From contig JAAVLL010000002.1 in NCBI GenBank assembly GCA_012103035.1, forward strand, positions 124,001 through 188,000: a stretch of DNA of 64,000 bases, written 5' to 3'. Under the pieces are notes generated by a model. It did no database searches. It was given only the letters and a program-made list of their open reading frames with translations, and was not told the origin of the DNA. The DNA comes from Brucella oryzae (GTDB lineage Bacteria > Pseudomonadota > Alphaproteobacteria > Rhizobiales > Rhizobiaceae). A program made the position numbers and the translations under genes. Positions 1 to 10,036 of the stretch are shown piece by piece; positions within the stretch are counted from its first letter, which is position 1, and the number at the start of each line of letters is the position of its first letter.

Positions 1-728
1 CAGCGTCAGCCGTGGGGCAGGTCGGCTATCACATGGCTGACACGGCTTGCCCGATTGCCGAACATACATGGGAAAGCGTGTGCTGGAGCGCGTGGAGCGC
101 GGTCGATGCCGCCGATGCGGTGCTTGCGGGCGAGGTCGCGGCCTATGCGCTCTGCCGTCCGCCGGGGCATCATGCCTTTGCCGATGTGGCAGGCGGCTTC
201 TGCTTCGTCAACAATTCGGCTGTCGCAGCAGAGCGCCTGCGCTCGAAAGTCGGGCGTGTGGCGATCCTCGACGTCGATCTGCATCACGGCAATGGAACGC
301 AGGGCATTTTCTACGCCCGCCCCGACGTGCTGACCGTCTCGATCCATGCTGATCCGGTGCGCTTCTATCCATTTTTCTGGGGCCATGCCGACGAGCGCGG
401 CGAAGGCGCGGGGCTTGGCTACAATCTCAACCTGCCGCTGCCGCGCAAATCCGGCGACGCCGAATTCCTTGCGTCACTCGCCACGGCATTGCGCCGCATC
501 GAAGCCTTCGCGCCGGATGCGATTGTGGTCGCACTCGGCCTCGACCCGTTTGAGGGCGACCCGTTCGGCGGATTGTCGGTCACCACCGGTGGTTTCGGAT
601 GCATTGCCGAAGCAATCGCAAAACTGCGTCTGCCGACCGTCATCGTGCAGGAAGGCGGCTATCTGTGCGATGCGCTCGGCGATAATCTCACGGCCTTCCT
701 CGGCGGCTATCGGTCGGTGGCGCGATGA
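1..728 (+). CDS. Histone deacetylase / acetylpolyamine amidohydrolase family protein, 5' end outside window
   Basis: Zn-dependent deacetylase of the HDAC/AcuC/acetylpolyamine amidohydrolase superfamily; the physiological substrate (acetylated polyamine, lysine or small amide) cannot be told from sequence. The frame is open from base 3, so the start lies upstream; about 240 C-terminal residues are present. Family hallmarks are visible: the RPPGHHA segment with the tandem catalytic histidines, the metal-binding D-V-D-L-H-H-G-N-G-T-Q motif, a later L-D-P-F metal-ligand region and the C-terminal QEGGY loop with the transition-state tyrosine. The stop overlaps the start of the downstream thioesterase by four bases (ATGA), so the two are probably translationally coupled. 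No frame break is seen here. Confidence 0.88.
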   Translation, partial: ASAVGQVGYHMADTACPIAEHTWESVCWSAWSAVDAADAVLAGEVAAYALCRPPGHHAFADVAGGFCFVNNSAVAAERLRSKVGRVAILDVDLHHGNGTQGIFYARPDVLTVSIHADPVRFYPFFWGHADERGEGAGLGYNLNLPLPRKSGDAEFLASLATALRRIEAFAPDAIVVALGLDPFEGDPFGGLSVTTGGFGCIAEAIAKLRLPTVIVQEGGYLCDALGDNLTAFLGGYRSVAR

Positions 729-1144
729 ACGGTCTTGTCACCTTTGTCGGCGTCGCGCATCCGTGGATGTGCGATGTCATGGGACATATGAATGTCCGCC
801 ATTATGCTGCGATGTTCGATGATGCGAGCTTTCAGCTCCTGGGTCACATTGCCGGGAAAATTCCCGACGACGGTTTTGGTTGGGCGGATGTGCGTTCGAC
901 AACCGAATACAAGCAGGAAGTGCCAGCCGGGGATCTGCTGACGATCCGTGCGCATGTGCTGAAAATCGGGCGCTCGTCGATCACATTTCGCCAGATGATG
1001 GTGGGATCGCTCGATGGCGAACTGCGCGCGGTTAACGAGACGACTACGGTTTGTTTCGATAAGGTTGCGCGGCGCTCAGCCGAACTCGAACCGGACATGC
1101 GCGTCCGGGCAGAAAAGCTGCTTGCGGATCATCCCGTCGGCTGA
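725..1144 (+). CDS. Acyl-CoA thioesterase, hotdog fold (4HBT family)
   Basis: A 139-residue single-domain hotdog protein of the 4-hydroxybenzoyl-CoA/YbgC thioesterase type. The N-terminal D-V-M-G-H-M-N-V-R-H-Y segment matches the family's catalytic loop and start of the central helix; a beta-strand-rich middle and a C-terminal helix follow. The start is fixed by the ATGA overlap with the deacetylase stop. Substrate is unknown; the pairing suggests both act on related acyl or acyl-amide compounds, which is inference. The gene runs convergently into the carbonic anhydrase gene and overlaps its repaired end by about 16 bases. Confidence 0.82.
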   Translation: MNGLVTFVGVAHPWMCDVMGHMNVRHYAAMFDDASFQLLGHIAGKIPDDGFGWADVRSTTEYKQEVPAGDLLTIRAHVLKIGRSSITFRQMMVGSLDGELRAVNETTTVCFDKVARRSAELEPDMRVRAEKLLADHPVG

Positions 1145-1751
1145 CACGAAAAATGCAGCACGCTTTTGTGCAATCGCATTCAAGGTCGCGCAACAGGCCG
1201 TCCCTGAGGCCGTAAATCCAGCCGTGCACGACGATATCCTTGTTCTGTTTCCAGGCCGATTGCAAAACCGGCGTGCGCGACAGGCTTTCCACCTGCGATG
1301 CGACGGTCAGTTCGCAAAGCCGGTTCAGACGTTCTTCGGGATCGGTAAAATTGTCCAGCTCCTGCTCGTTTGCCTGTGCAATATCGCGAACCGGCTGGAG
1401 CCAGTTGTCGATGATGCCGTGCCCATAACCGGCCATGGCAGCACGCACACCGCCGCATCCATAATGGCCGCAGACGATGATGTGTTTGATCTCCAGCACC
1501 TCGACGGCAAATTCAAGCACCGACAGAAGGTTGAGGTCGGCGCGATGGACGAGGTTGGCGACGTTGCGGTGTACGAACACCTCGCCGGGCTGCAATCCGG
1601 TGACGACATTGGCCGGAACGCGGCTGTCCGAACATCCGATCCAGAGATATTCCGGGCGTTGCATCGATGACAGCCGACTGAAATATTCAGGGTCTTCCTG
1701 CCGCTTTTCCGCCGCCCATTGCCGGTTATGCTCGAAAAGGTCTGATATCAT
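1129..1751 (-). CDS. Beta-class carbonic anhydrase (C-terminal frame break)
   Basis: Reversible CO2 hydration. Beta-class zinc ligands are clear: CSDSR (Cys plus the Asp-Arg dyad) near residue 40 and H-Y-G-C-G-G near residue 100. The N-terminal HNRQWA and the GVRAAM region are typical of the cytosolic enzyme. As given, the frame runs on to about position 1044 and overlaps the convergent thioesterase by 101 bases with low-complexity sequence. Adding one T to the run near 1154 (coding strand) gives a stop at 1129 and a 207-residue product, close to the family length. The gene is single, and a perfect FNR-type box lies about 60 bases upstream, so low-oxygen control is likely. Start ATG at 1751. 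Confidence 0.88.
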
Positions 1752-1812
1752 GAACCCGTCTCATTCGGATGATCTTCATTCTCAGACATAGAGCATTATA
1801 GAAATACAGTAC

Positions 1813-1826
1813 TTGATGCGGATCAA
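1813..1826. promoter_or_regulatory. FNR/NarR-type box upstream of carbonic anhydrase
   Basis: TTGATGCGGATCAA is a perfect TTGAT-N4-ATCAA site for Crp/Fnr regulators of the Fnr/NnrR/NarR group. Its centre lies about 68 bases before the carbonic anhydrase start codon on the minus strand, a suitable place for an activator site. The other neighbour, the permease, ends toward it, so carbonic anhydrase is the only plausible target. Confidence 0.72.
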
Positions 1827-1847
1827 GCAGGAAGTGCCTCGGCATGG

Positions 1848-1874
1848 AAGGAGCGGGCCGGATGCCCGCTCCTT
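1848..1874 (-). terminator. Hairpin after uracil permease gene
   Basis: Perfect 11-bp inverted repeat (AAGGAGCGGGC / GCCCGCTCCTT) with a five-base loop, four bases beyond the permease stop. The T tract is short on the minus strand, so termination strength is uncertain. Confidence 0.55.
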
Positions 1875-1877
1875 TGT

Positions 1878-3166
1878 TTACGCCGCTGGGTTATCGCAAC
1901 GACTGATGCCGAGCAGCTGGTAGAAGACGAGGGCCGCCAGCGTCGATGTTGCAATGCCGCCAAGGGCGAATTCGCCGATCTTCAGCGTGAAATCACCTGC
2001 GCCGAAAATGAGCGCCACGCCAGCGGTGAAGAGGTTGCGGGAATCCGCGAAGTCCACCTTGTTGACGATCCAGATGCGGGCCATTGCCGAGGCGATGAGG
2101 CCGAACACCGAAACGGCAAGGCCAGCCAGAACCGGGGCCGGGATCGTTTGCAGGATCGCGCCGAATTTGGGAGACATGCCGAGGATCAGCGCCATGATGG
2201 CGGCAATGACGAAAATCAGCGTGGAATAAACCTTGGTCATCGCCATGACGCCGATATTTTCAGCATAGGTGGTGACGCCGGTGCCGCCGCCCGAACCGGA
2301 AATCATGGTGGCTATGCCGTCGCCGAGGAAGCCGCGACCGATATAACGGTCCATGTTCTGACCGGTGATCGAACCCAGCGCTTTGATATGGCCGAGATTT
2401 TCAGCCACCAGAACGACGGCGACCGGCGCGATCAGCGTAATCGCCTGCCAGTTGAACTCCGGCGTGGTGAAATGCGGCAGGCCGAACCATGCGGCATTGC
2501 TGACGGCGGTGAAATCGATACCGGGCACGATGCCGAGGCCGTTGCCGAGGATCAGGACCAGCAGATAGCCGAACAGCAGCGCGAAAAGCACCGACAGTCG
2601 TTTTGTTCCACGGGGCCGTAGGCGGCGATCATCGCCATGCAGAGAACCGTGAGCAGCGCGATTGTGATATGCGTGCCGGTTCCCTTCAACTGGCCGACAG
2701 CGACCGGTGCAAGGTTGAGACCGATGGAAACGCCGATGGCGCCGGTGACGACCGGGGGCATCAGCCGTTCGACCCAGCCCGTGCCAATGGCCATGACCAC
2801 AAGGCCGATCAGGGCATAGAGCGCGCCGCAGGCGATAATGCCGCCGAGCGCGATTGCGATATTGGGATTGGGGCCTGAGCCGCCATAGCCGGTCGCGGCA
2901 ATCACGACCGCGATGAAAGCGAAGGACGAACCGAGATAGCTTGGTACACGGCCTGCCGTTAGCACGAAGAACAGAAGCGTGCCGATACCGGAGAAGAAGA
3001 CGGCCACATTGGGATCGAAACCCATCAGAAGCGGCGCAACGATGGTCGAGCCGGACATTGCAAGAAGATGCTGCACGCCCATCGGTATGGCGGCGGCGGC
3101 CGGCAGGCGCTCGTCAGGAAGCACGACGGCGTTTGATGTCAAACGCCAACTTGGAAAATAGCCCAT
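1878..3166 (-). CDS. uraA: Uracil/xanthine permease, NCS2 family (one frame break)
   Basis: Inner-membrane nucleobase:proton symporter. After restoring one base the product is about 429 residues with the 14-helix NCS2 pattern. Family signatures include the QHLLAM region of helix 1, AENLGHIKA, and a GGGTGVTTYAENIGVMA stretch that resembles UraA-type uracil permeases more than xanthine permeases. The frame breaks near 2613, where a C4 run read as C5 joins the halves exactly. Start ATG at 3166 is preceded by an AGAGGGAC ribosome-binding site. The gene stands alone; a degenerate intergenic repeat lies upstream. Uracil as substrate is inferred from family resemblance only. Confidence 0.85.
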
Positions 3167-3203
3167 GATGTCCCTCTGGAAAATATTATCCGTTTGTTTT
3201 AAC

Positions 3204-3247
3204 GCGCATCTTTTCCGAAAACCGCTTCGCACTTTTCGGGACGCGCT
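3204..3247. repeat. Degenerate intergenic repeat, copy 1
   Basis: A 44-base stretch starting GCGCAT and ending GACGCGCT with a central AAAACCG..CACTTTT core. It aligns with a second copy at 49467-49516. It lies in the space between the permease and selD genes. Elements of this style are common in Brucella and rhizobial intergenic DNA; function unknown. Confidence 0.55.
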
Positions 3248-3333
3248 GTTGCCTTTATCGCCTCATGGCGGCGATTTCCAGAGGCGAGCGGCTCAAAAGC
3301 AAGCGAGTTGTTGATGAGTGATCTCAACAGTTT

Positions 3334-4385
3334 TCAGCCTGTCACCGTCACGTGGCCCTTACCATCCGTCACCTTGCCGATGATGCTGGCAGATGGATAA
3401 CCGGCGCCGCGGATACTGTTCAGAAGCCTTTCGGCGTCCTCCGGCGCACAGGATACGAGAAGGCCCCGGATGTCTGCGGGTCGGTCAGCAATTGCAGTTT
3501 CCAGAGCGGATAGTCGTCCGGAAACTGCACGCCATGGCCGTAGCTGGCCCAGTTGCGGGTGGAGGCTCCGGTCACGAAACCGGCTTGTGCCAGATGCTCG
3601 GCCTGTTTGAGAAAAGGCAGCGCAGCATAATCAATGGCAATTCCGGCATTTGAACCATGGGCCATTTCGAGTGCATGGCCGAGGATGCCGAAGCCGGTGA
3701 CGTCGGTGACGGCGTGGACGGTGTCATCCTTGCCAAGTTCGACGCCAACCCGGTTCAGTAAGGTGACCGACGCCATCATTTCATCATAACCGGTGCCGTC
3801 GAGTTCCTGTTTCTTAAAGGCGGCGGAATAGATACCGACACCGATTGCCTTGGTCAGGATCAGCATGTCTCCGGGACGCGCGCCGCTGTTCTTGCGAAGG
3901 CTGGAAAGCTTGCAGGTGCCGATGACCGCCAGCCCATAGATCGGTTCCGGCGCATCGATGGAATGCCCGCCCGCCACCGGAATGCCAGCTTCAGAACAGA
4001 TGCTGGAACCGCCTTTCAGGATTTCGCGGATCATTTCGGCGGGCATCTTGTTCACCGGCATGCCGAGGATCGCCAGCGCCATGATCGGCGTTCCGCCCAT
4101 GGCATAAACGTCGGATATCGCATTGGTGGCTGCAATGCGTCCGAAATCGAACGGATCGTCCACCATCGGCATGAAGAAATCCGTGGTGGCGATCACGCAG
4201 TTTTCGTCATCGAGCTGCCAGACGGCGGCATCGTCGCCGGTTTCCGTTCCGACGAGAAGCTGGCTGAAAGGCTGCATGGCCGGCTGGTCGGCCAGCAGAT
4301 CCTGCAAAACGGCTGGAGCCAGCTTGCAGCCGCAACCGCCGCCATGGGCAAGGGTGCTGAGACGAATAGGCGATGCGATATCCAT
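3334..4385 (-). CDS. selD: Selenide, water dikinase SelD (one frame break)
   Basis: Makes selenophosphate from selenide and ATP, the selenium donor for SelA. After repair it is about 350 residues. The glycine-rich N-terminal segment [10 protein letters not shown] holds cysteine where some SelD proteins carry selenocysteine, followed by the Lys of the active site; GDDAAV and the DVTGFG and TDPQTSGG motifs of the AIR-synthase/SelD fold are present. The last motif is cut by a frame break near 3455; restoring one G recovers a normal C-terminus ending at a TGA at 3334. Start ATG 4385 follows a GAGGAC site. Other selenium genes are 6-12 kb away on the plus strand, so selD is a separate unit. Confidence 0.93.
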
Positions 4386-4399
4386 GATGTCCTCAAAAT

Positions 4400-5498
4400 T
4401 TATATGGTTATTTCGCGTGCGGTCATCGCGTAGCGGAAAGTATCCGCATCGAGACAATCAAGACGGGCGCTTGCGACTTCGGCCTGCGGATACATCAGGA
4501 AACCGAGTTCCGGTCCTTGAGCAGATGGCAAGGCGATATCGCTGCCATCATTGAAGGCAATCCAGTTACCTTCCCATGAACCGAAAAGCTTTTGCCGCAC
4601 GGCTGCGACACGCGGATCATCGGCGGTCAGCCCATCCTTTTCCTCTTCCAGCATCACCTTGCGCACATCAGCCGGATCGGTTGCGACCCAGCCAATGCCG
4701 TCGAGATAGATTTCGGCGCGGCAGTGCTGGGCCTTGGTGATGACTTCATTCTTTGCGCCAAGGCTCTTGTAGCCGAAGGCGGAGGGTGCAACACGCACGC
4801 CATAAAGGTCGCGGGCCGGAATTCCCGCTGCCCTGACCAGAGCTACGAATAGCGGATTGATGTCGGCGCATTTGCCGCCGAGATCGCCGCTACCAAGCAT
4901 GGCGACGATGTTTCCATCACCGCAGCCGCGCGTCGAGGCGCGCCGGTAGGTATTCGCGACAACCCAATCATAGATCAGGCGCGCCTTCTCCTGATCGGTG
5001 TCGGCACCTGCAACGATCTTGTCGGAGGTTTGTTTGACGATGCCATCAATCGGTGCAAGGCGCGTCCCGGCCAGATAGCGTTCGCGTTCTGCTTGTTAGC
5101 GGCACGGCCTTTGCCGAAGCATCGAGGCTGCTTGCACGGTCGCGCGTAGAGATGAGGCTGATGATCTCGGCTTGCGGATTTGCTTCGTTTGCGTCCCATT
5201 CGAGATAAAGCAGGCCGGTGCCGCTGTCCGGATCGCGATCAAGCCGTGCGATTTTGGCATTTGTCGTCCAGCGATTGCCTTCGGGGCGGTTCCAGTCATT
5301 GCCATTGAACCCCGCCATCGGAACCCATACACGAATGATCTCTCCCGAAGCGGCAGGCGTAACGCTGGTAGTGATCTCGAAGCTGCGCCAAGCCGAGGGC
5401 TCCGGCGCGTATGTGTTGCCGGTTGCAGACGCAAAATTCGGCAGCATGCTGAAAGCGGCGCAAGCCGCGCCGGATTTAAGAAGTTCCCGACGGTTCAT
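4400..5498 (-). CDS. Tat-exported transglutaminase-like (cysteine protease fold) protein (one frame break)
   Basis: About 365 residues. It starts [10 protein letters not shown], a twin-arginine export signal with cleavage expected after the ASA near residue 25. A beta-rich N-terminal domain is followed by a transglutaminase-like core: [11 protein letters not shown] carries the catalytic cysteine, [14 protein letters not shown] the histidine and DPADVRK the aspartate. The frame changes near 5095, needing two restored bases or one removed. Start 5498 follows AAAAGGGGATC. The role is unknown; periplasmic members of this superfamily act as peptidases or amidases. It lies 14 bases upstream of selD on the same strand, so the two probably form one transcript, but a selenium role is not evident. 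Confidence 0.75.
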
Positions 5499-5818
5499 GA
5501 CGATCCCCTTTTGCTTTGAATTGTTCCTGTTGCGATTGCGCGAGAAAAATCGCTTCGCGGCCTTCGGGCCGGAAAGTGACGAACATGCAATGATTGCAGG
5601 AAATCTGGATGCGGCTTTGTGCGATTGAAGAGAGCCTGAACCGAGGACCGCACAACACCGTCGCATCGGAGCAAGGAAGCCGACGCGAGGCAAGAGCCAC
5701 TCAAAATTCAGGCCCCGAAACTCGGGAGCAATATAAGAAGCCACGACGTCAGTCTGGCGTTTTACACAGGAACGTCAATCAGCCAGCGCGCTTTCAAGTC
5801 ATTCCTGTGGTAAGGCTT
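5499..5818. other. Non-coding stretch between divergent genes
   Basis: No convincing gene on either strand. Open frames here lack ribosome-binding sites and recognisable domains. Together with the palindromic region to its right it forms the 0.5-kb divergent control region of the transglutaminase-selD and fdo operons. Confidence 0.5.
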
Positions 5819-5849
5819 ATGTATTAATACATGACTATGAAAGTCATGT
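5819..5849. promoter_or_regulatory. Overlapping palindromes upstream of fdo operon
   Basis: A perfect 14-bp palindrome ATGTATTAATACAT (5819-5832) overlaps an inverted repeat ACATGACT-N5-AGTCATGT (5829-5849). A TTGACA -35-like hexamer lies at 5896. The position, 150 bases before fdoG, fits operator sites for a dedicated regulator; none of the sequences is an FNR box. The regulator is unknown. Confidence 0.45.
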
Positions 5850-5997
5850 TATTGATAAAGGTACCATATTGTTAATTTTTTAGCCTCCTGTTCGGTTGAC
5901 AACTTGGTTTTATTGCGGTGAACTGATGTCAGGCAAGTCCAATTTAAAGAAGAGCATGCCTCGGCATTTTCTTCTGATGATCAGGAGGTGCAGCGCA

Positions 5998-8900
5998 ATG
6001 AATGTGGAGCTCTCACGCCGCCAGTTTCTGGGCGGAACGGGAGCGGTAGTGGCGGCTTCGGCGCTTGGGTCTTTCGGTTTCGGTGCGGTGGAAAGCGCCT
6101 ATGCCGAATCCATTCGCCCCTTCAAGCTGACCAACACGACCGAAACCCGAAATACCTGCCCTTACTGCTCGGTCGCCTGCGGCGTCATCCTTTACTCCAA
6201 GGGTGATGTCAGGAAGGCGAGAAGGCCGAGCTGATCCACGTCGAAGGCGACACGGATCACCCGACCAATCGCGGCACGCTTTGCCCGAAGGGCGCGGCGC
6301 TGAAGGATTTCGTGAAGGCGAAGACCCGCCTGCAATATCCGCAGGTGCGCGAGCCGGGTTCATCCGCGTTCAAGCAGATTTCCTGGGAAGATGCGCTCGA
6401 CCGCATCGCGCGGCATCTGAAAGACGACCGCGACGCCAATTTCATCGCGAAGAACGCGGCAGGCACCACGGTCAACCGCTGGACCTCGACAGGCTTCCTT
6501 GCGGCTTCGGCCACGACCAATGAAACGGCGTTTCTCACCTATAAGGTGGTGCGCAGCACAGGCATAGTTGCATTCGATAACCAGGCACGCGTCTGACACG
6601 GCCCGACGGTGGCGAGTCTCGCCCCAACATTTGGCCGCGGAGCAATGACCAACTCCTGGACCGATATCAAGAATACCGACCTCGTCGTCGTCATGGGCGG
6701 CAATGCTGCGGAAGCGCATCCGTGCGGCTTCAAATGGGTGACGGAGGCCAAGGCCAATCGCGGGGCGAAACTGATCGTCGTCGATCCGCGTTTCACGCGC
6801 ACGGCATCGGTCGCGGATTTCTACGCGCCTATCCGGCAGGGCACGGATATCGCCTTCCTGCTCGGCGTCATCAACTATTGCATCCAGAATGACAAGGTGC
6901 AGTGGGATTATGTGAAGCATTTCACCAATGCCAGCTACATCATCAAGGATGGCTTTGAATACAAGGACGGGCTGTTTACCGGCTATGACGAGGAAAAGCG
7001 GGATTATGACCGCTCGAGCTGGGATTATGTGATCGGCGATGACGGCTATGCCGCCGTCGACGATACGCTGCAGAACCCGCGCTGCGTATGGAACCTGCTC
7101 AAGCAGCATGTTTCAATCTTCACGCCGGAAATGGTGGAACGCATCTGCGGCACGCCGAAGGAGAAATTCCTGAAAGTGGCCGAGATGATGTCCGAATGCT
7201 CGGCGCCGGACAAGACGATGACGTCGATGTATGCGCTTGGCTGGACGCAGCATTCCAAGGGGTCGCAGAATATTCGCTGCATGGCGATGCTGCAGCTGAT
7301 CCTCGGTAATATCGGCGTGCGCGGCGGCGGCATGAATGCGCTGCGCGGTCACTCCAACATTCAGGGACTGACCGATATCGGCCTCATGTCCAATCTTCTG
7401 CCGGGCTATATGAACATCCCGGTCGAAAAGGAAACCGATCTCGAGACCTATATGTCGACACGCGGTTTCAAGCCGCTGCGCCCGAACCAGACGAGTTACT
7501 GGCAGAACTATCGCAAGTTCTTCGTCAGTTTCCAGAAGGCGATGTGGGGCCGTGCTGCGACTGTCGAAAACGACTTCGTCTATGACTGGCTGCCGAAGCT
7601 CGATGTGCCGAATTACGACATGCTTCGTATCTTCGACATGATGTATGAAGGCAAGGTCAACGGCTATATCTGTCAAGGCTTCAATCCGCTGATGGCGGTG
7701 CCGAACCGCAAGAAGCTGACCGACGCTTTGTCGAAGCTGAAATTCCTCGTGACGATGGACCCGCTGGAAACGGAAACCTCGCGTTTCTGGGAAAACCACG
7801 GCGACTATAACGATGTGGATTCAGCTTCCATCCAGACGGAAGTGTTCCAGCTGCCTTCCACCTGCTTCGCAGAGGACGAGGGTTCGCTCACCAATTCCGG
7901 GCGCTGGCTGCAATGGCACTGGCCTGGTGCTACGCCGCCCGGCGACGCGAAGACCGACAACTGGATCATGGCGCAGATCTATCTGCGGCTGAAGGAGCTT
8001 TATAGTAAGGAAGGCGGGGCCTTCCCGATCCGATCCTCAATCTCGTATGGGATTATGAGGATGAAGGCGAACCGACGGCGGAAGAACTGGCCAAGGAACT
8101 GAACGGTCGTGCTCTTTCCGCGGTGACCGACCCGACCGATCCGACCAAGGTCGTTGCCGAGGCGGGCAAGCTTCTGTCCGGCTTTGCGGCGCTGCGCGAC
8201 GACGGTTCGACGGCATCGGGCTGCTGGATTTATTCCGGCTGCTTCACCGAGGCTGGCAACAATATGGCCCGCCGCGACAATCATGATCCGGACGAGACAG
8301 GCGCCTATCTCAACTGGTCGTGGGCATGGCCTGCAAACCGTCGCATTCTCTATAACCGCGCCTCTGCCGATCTCAACGGCAAGCCGTGGGACCCGAGCCG
8401 CAAGCTCCTCGAATGGGACGGTTCGAAATGGACAGGCTATGACGTGCCGGACATCGCGCCGACCGCCAGGCCGGAGGAGGTCGGGCCATTCATCATGAAC
8501 CCGGAAGGCGCCTCGCGTCTGTTCACCCGCGCCATGATGCGCGACGGTCCGTTCCCGGCCCATTACGAGCCGTTTGAATCGCCGCTCGCCAATGTGATCG
8601 CGCCGAAAATCCGGGGCAATCCGGTGGCACGCGTCTTCAACGATGACTTCAAGCAGTTTGCGGAAACGGCGTCGGAGGAGTTCCCCTATGCGGCAACGTC
8701 CTACCGCTTGACCGAGCATTTCCACTACTGGACGAAGCACGTCACGGTGAATGCCGTCCTGCAACCCGAGTTCTTCGTGGAAATCTCCGAAGAGCTGGCG
8801 AAGGAAAAGGGCATTGCCAAGGGCGACTGGGTGCGGGTGTGGTCGAAACGCGGATCGGTCAAGGCCAAGGCCGTGGTGACCAAGCGCATCAAGCCGCTCA

Positions 8901-9082
8901 TCTGCGACGGCAAGACGGTGCACGTTGTGGGCATCCCGCTCCATTGGGGCTTCATGGGTGCTGCCCGCAAGGGCTTCGGCCCCAATTCGCTGACACCTTT
9001 CGTCGGTGACGCGAACATCGAAACGCCGGAGTTCAAGGCGTTTCTGGTCAATATCGAGCGCTCAAGCGCGCCTGTAGCTTAG
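5998..9082 (+). CDS. fdoG: Formate dehydrogenase (FDH-N/O type) alpha subunit, selenoprotein (in-frame UGA, two frame breaks)
   Basis: Periplasmic molybdopterin subunit that oxidises formate to CO2. Restored length is about 1028 residues, matching E. coli FdnG/FdoG. It begins with a Tat signal (SRRQFLGG); the [4Fe-4S] motif CPYCSVACGV follows near residue 50. The codon at 6594-6596 is TGA in NQAR-V-U-HGPTVA, exactly the selenocysteine site of FDH-N, and is followed by a SECIS-like hairpin. One restored base near 6213 (GG to GGG) and one near 8022 reconnect the frames; both flanks are strongly FDH-like. Start 5998 has AGGAGG nine bases upstream. fdoH follows after 12 bases. Activity requires the selA-selB-selC set encoded downstream. 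Confidence 0.95.
6594..6630 (+). promoter_or_regulatory. Selenocysteine codon and bacterial SECIS-like hairpin in fdoG
   Basis: TGA at 6594-6596 is followed by CACGGCCC, as in E. coli fdnG, and then a hairpin at 6608-6625: GGCG and CGCC pair around an AGTCT loop. SelB recognises a short apical stem-loop at this distance from the UGA in E. coli fdhF and fdnG. The surrounding protein sequence stays FDH-like without a gap, so the TGA is read through. Confidence 0.88.
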
Positions 9083-9094
9083 GAGGGATTAGAG

Positions 9095-10036
9095 ATGTTT
9101 CCACCCGTTCCCAATCCTAGCGTCCAGCCGCAACAGCCGCGTTTCGGTGACAAGGACCTCATCAGACGGTCGGCGTCGAATGTGACGCCGCCTGCCGAAC
9201 GTCAGACCGAGGTGGCAAAGCTCATCGATGTGTCGAAATGCATCGGCTGCAAGGCTTGCCAGTCGGCCTGCGCCGAATGGAACGACACGCATGAGGAAGT
9301 CGGCATCAATGTGGGTGTCTATGACAATCCGCACGATCTGACGCCGAATACCTTCACGCTGATGCGCTTTACCGAGTGGGACAATCCCGATACCGGCAAT
9401 CTGGAATGGCTCATCCGCAAGGATGGCTGTATGCATTGCGAAGACCCCGGCTGCCTCAAGGCTTGCCCGGCGCCCGGTGCAATCGTGCAATATTCCAACG
9501 GTATCGTCGATTTCATCCACGATAACTGCATCGGTTGCGGCTATTGCATCAAGGGATGTCCGTTCAACATTCCGCGCGTTTCGGAAGTGACCCACAAGGC
9601 CTATAAGTGCACGCTCTGCTCTGATCGTATTGCAGTCGGACAGGGGCCTGCCTGCGCCAAGGCATGCCCGACGCAGGCCATCGTCTATGGCACCAAGGAC
9701 GAGATGAAGGAATGGGCCGACGGACGCATCAAGGATCTGAAATCGCGCGGCTTCGAGAATGCCGGTCTTTACGATCCGCCGGGCGTCAGCGGCACGCATG
9801 TCATGTATGTGCTGCACCATGCCGACAAGCCCGAAATCTACGCCAATCTGCCGAACAATCCGCGCATCAGCCCGGTTGTCGAAGCGTGGAAGGGCGTATC
9901 CAAATATGCGGGCATGGCCGCAATGGGGCTGGCCGCAGCAGCGGGTCTGCTGCACTATATCTTCAAGGGTCCGAACGTCGTGACAGAGCATGACGAGGAA
10001 CAGGCCGAAAAGCTCACGGGAGAGAAAAGCTCATGA
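9095..10036 (+). CDS. fdoH: Formate dehydrogenase iron-sulfur (beta) subunit
   Basis: 313 residues, uninterrupted. Carries electrons from the alpha subunit to the cytochrome b subunit through four [4Fe-4S] clusters. Motifs in order: [14 protein letters not shown] near residue 49, [14 protein letters not shown] near 113, [12 protein letters not shown] near 146, and CTLC plus CAKACP near 173-193. A single hydrophobic helix (about residues 268-288) anchors it to the membrane, as in FdnH. It starts 12 bases after fdoG with an AGGAGG site and overlaps fdoI by four bases. Confidence 0.95.
   Translation: MFPPVPNPSVQPQQPRFGDKDLIRRSASNVTPPAERQTEVAKLIDVSKCIGCKACQSACAEWNDTHEEVGINVGVYDNPHDLTPNTFTLMRFTEWDNPDTGNLEWLIRKDGCMHCEDPGCLKACPAPGAIVQYSNGIVDFIHDNCIGCGYCIKGCPFNIPRVSEVTHKAYKCTLCSDRIAVGQGPACAKACPTQAIVYGTKDEMKEWADGRIKDLKSRGFENAGLYDPPGVSGTHVMYVLHHADKPEIYANLPNNPRISPVVEAWKGVSKYAGMAAMGLAAAAGLLHYIFKGPNVVTEHDEEQAEKLTGEKSS

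Noticed and set aside
1014..1670. Plus-strand frame opposite carbonic anhydrase
   Set aside because: No recognisable domain and it lies antisense to a strongly conserved enzyme gene.
5846..5861. TTGATAAAGGTACCA as an FNR box before fdoG
   Set aside because: The second half-site (ATCAA) is absent.
6594..6596. TGA as a nonsense mutation in fdoG
   Set aside because: It lies at the conserved selenocysteine position, is followed by a SECIS-like hairpin, and the selenium genes are nearby.
6360..7109. Long open frame on the minus strand opposite fdoG
   Set aside because: It is a shadow of a GC-rich coding strand, has no domain, and overlaps the clear molybdopterin subunit.
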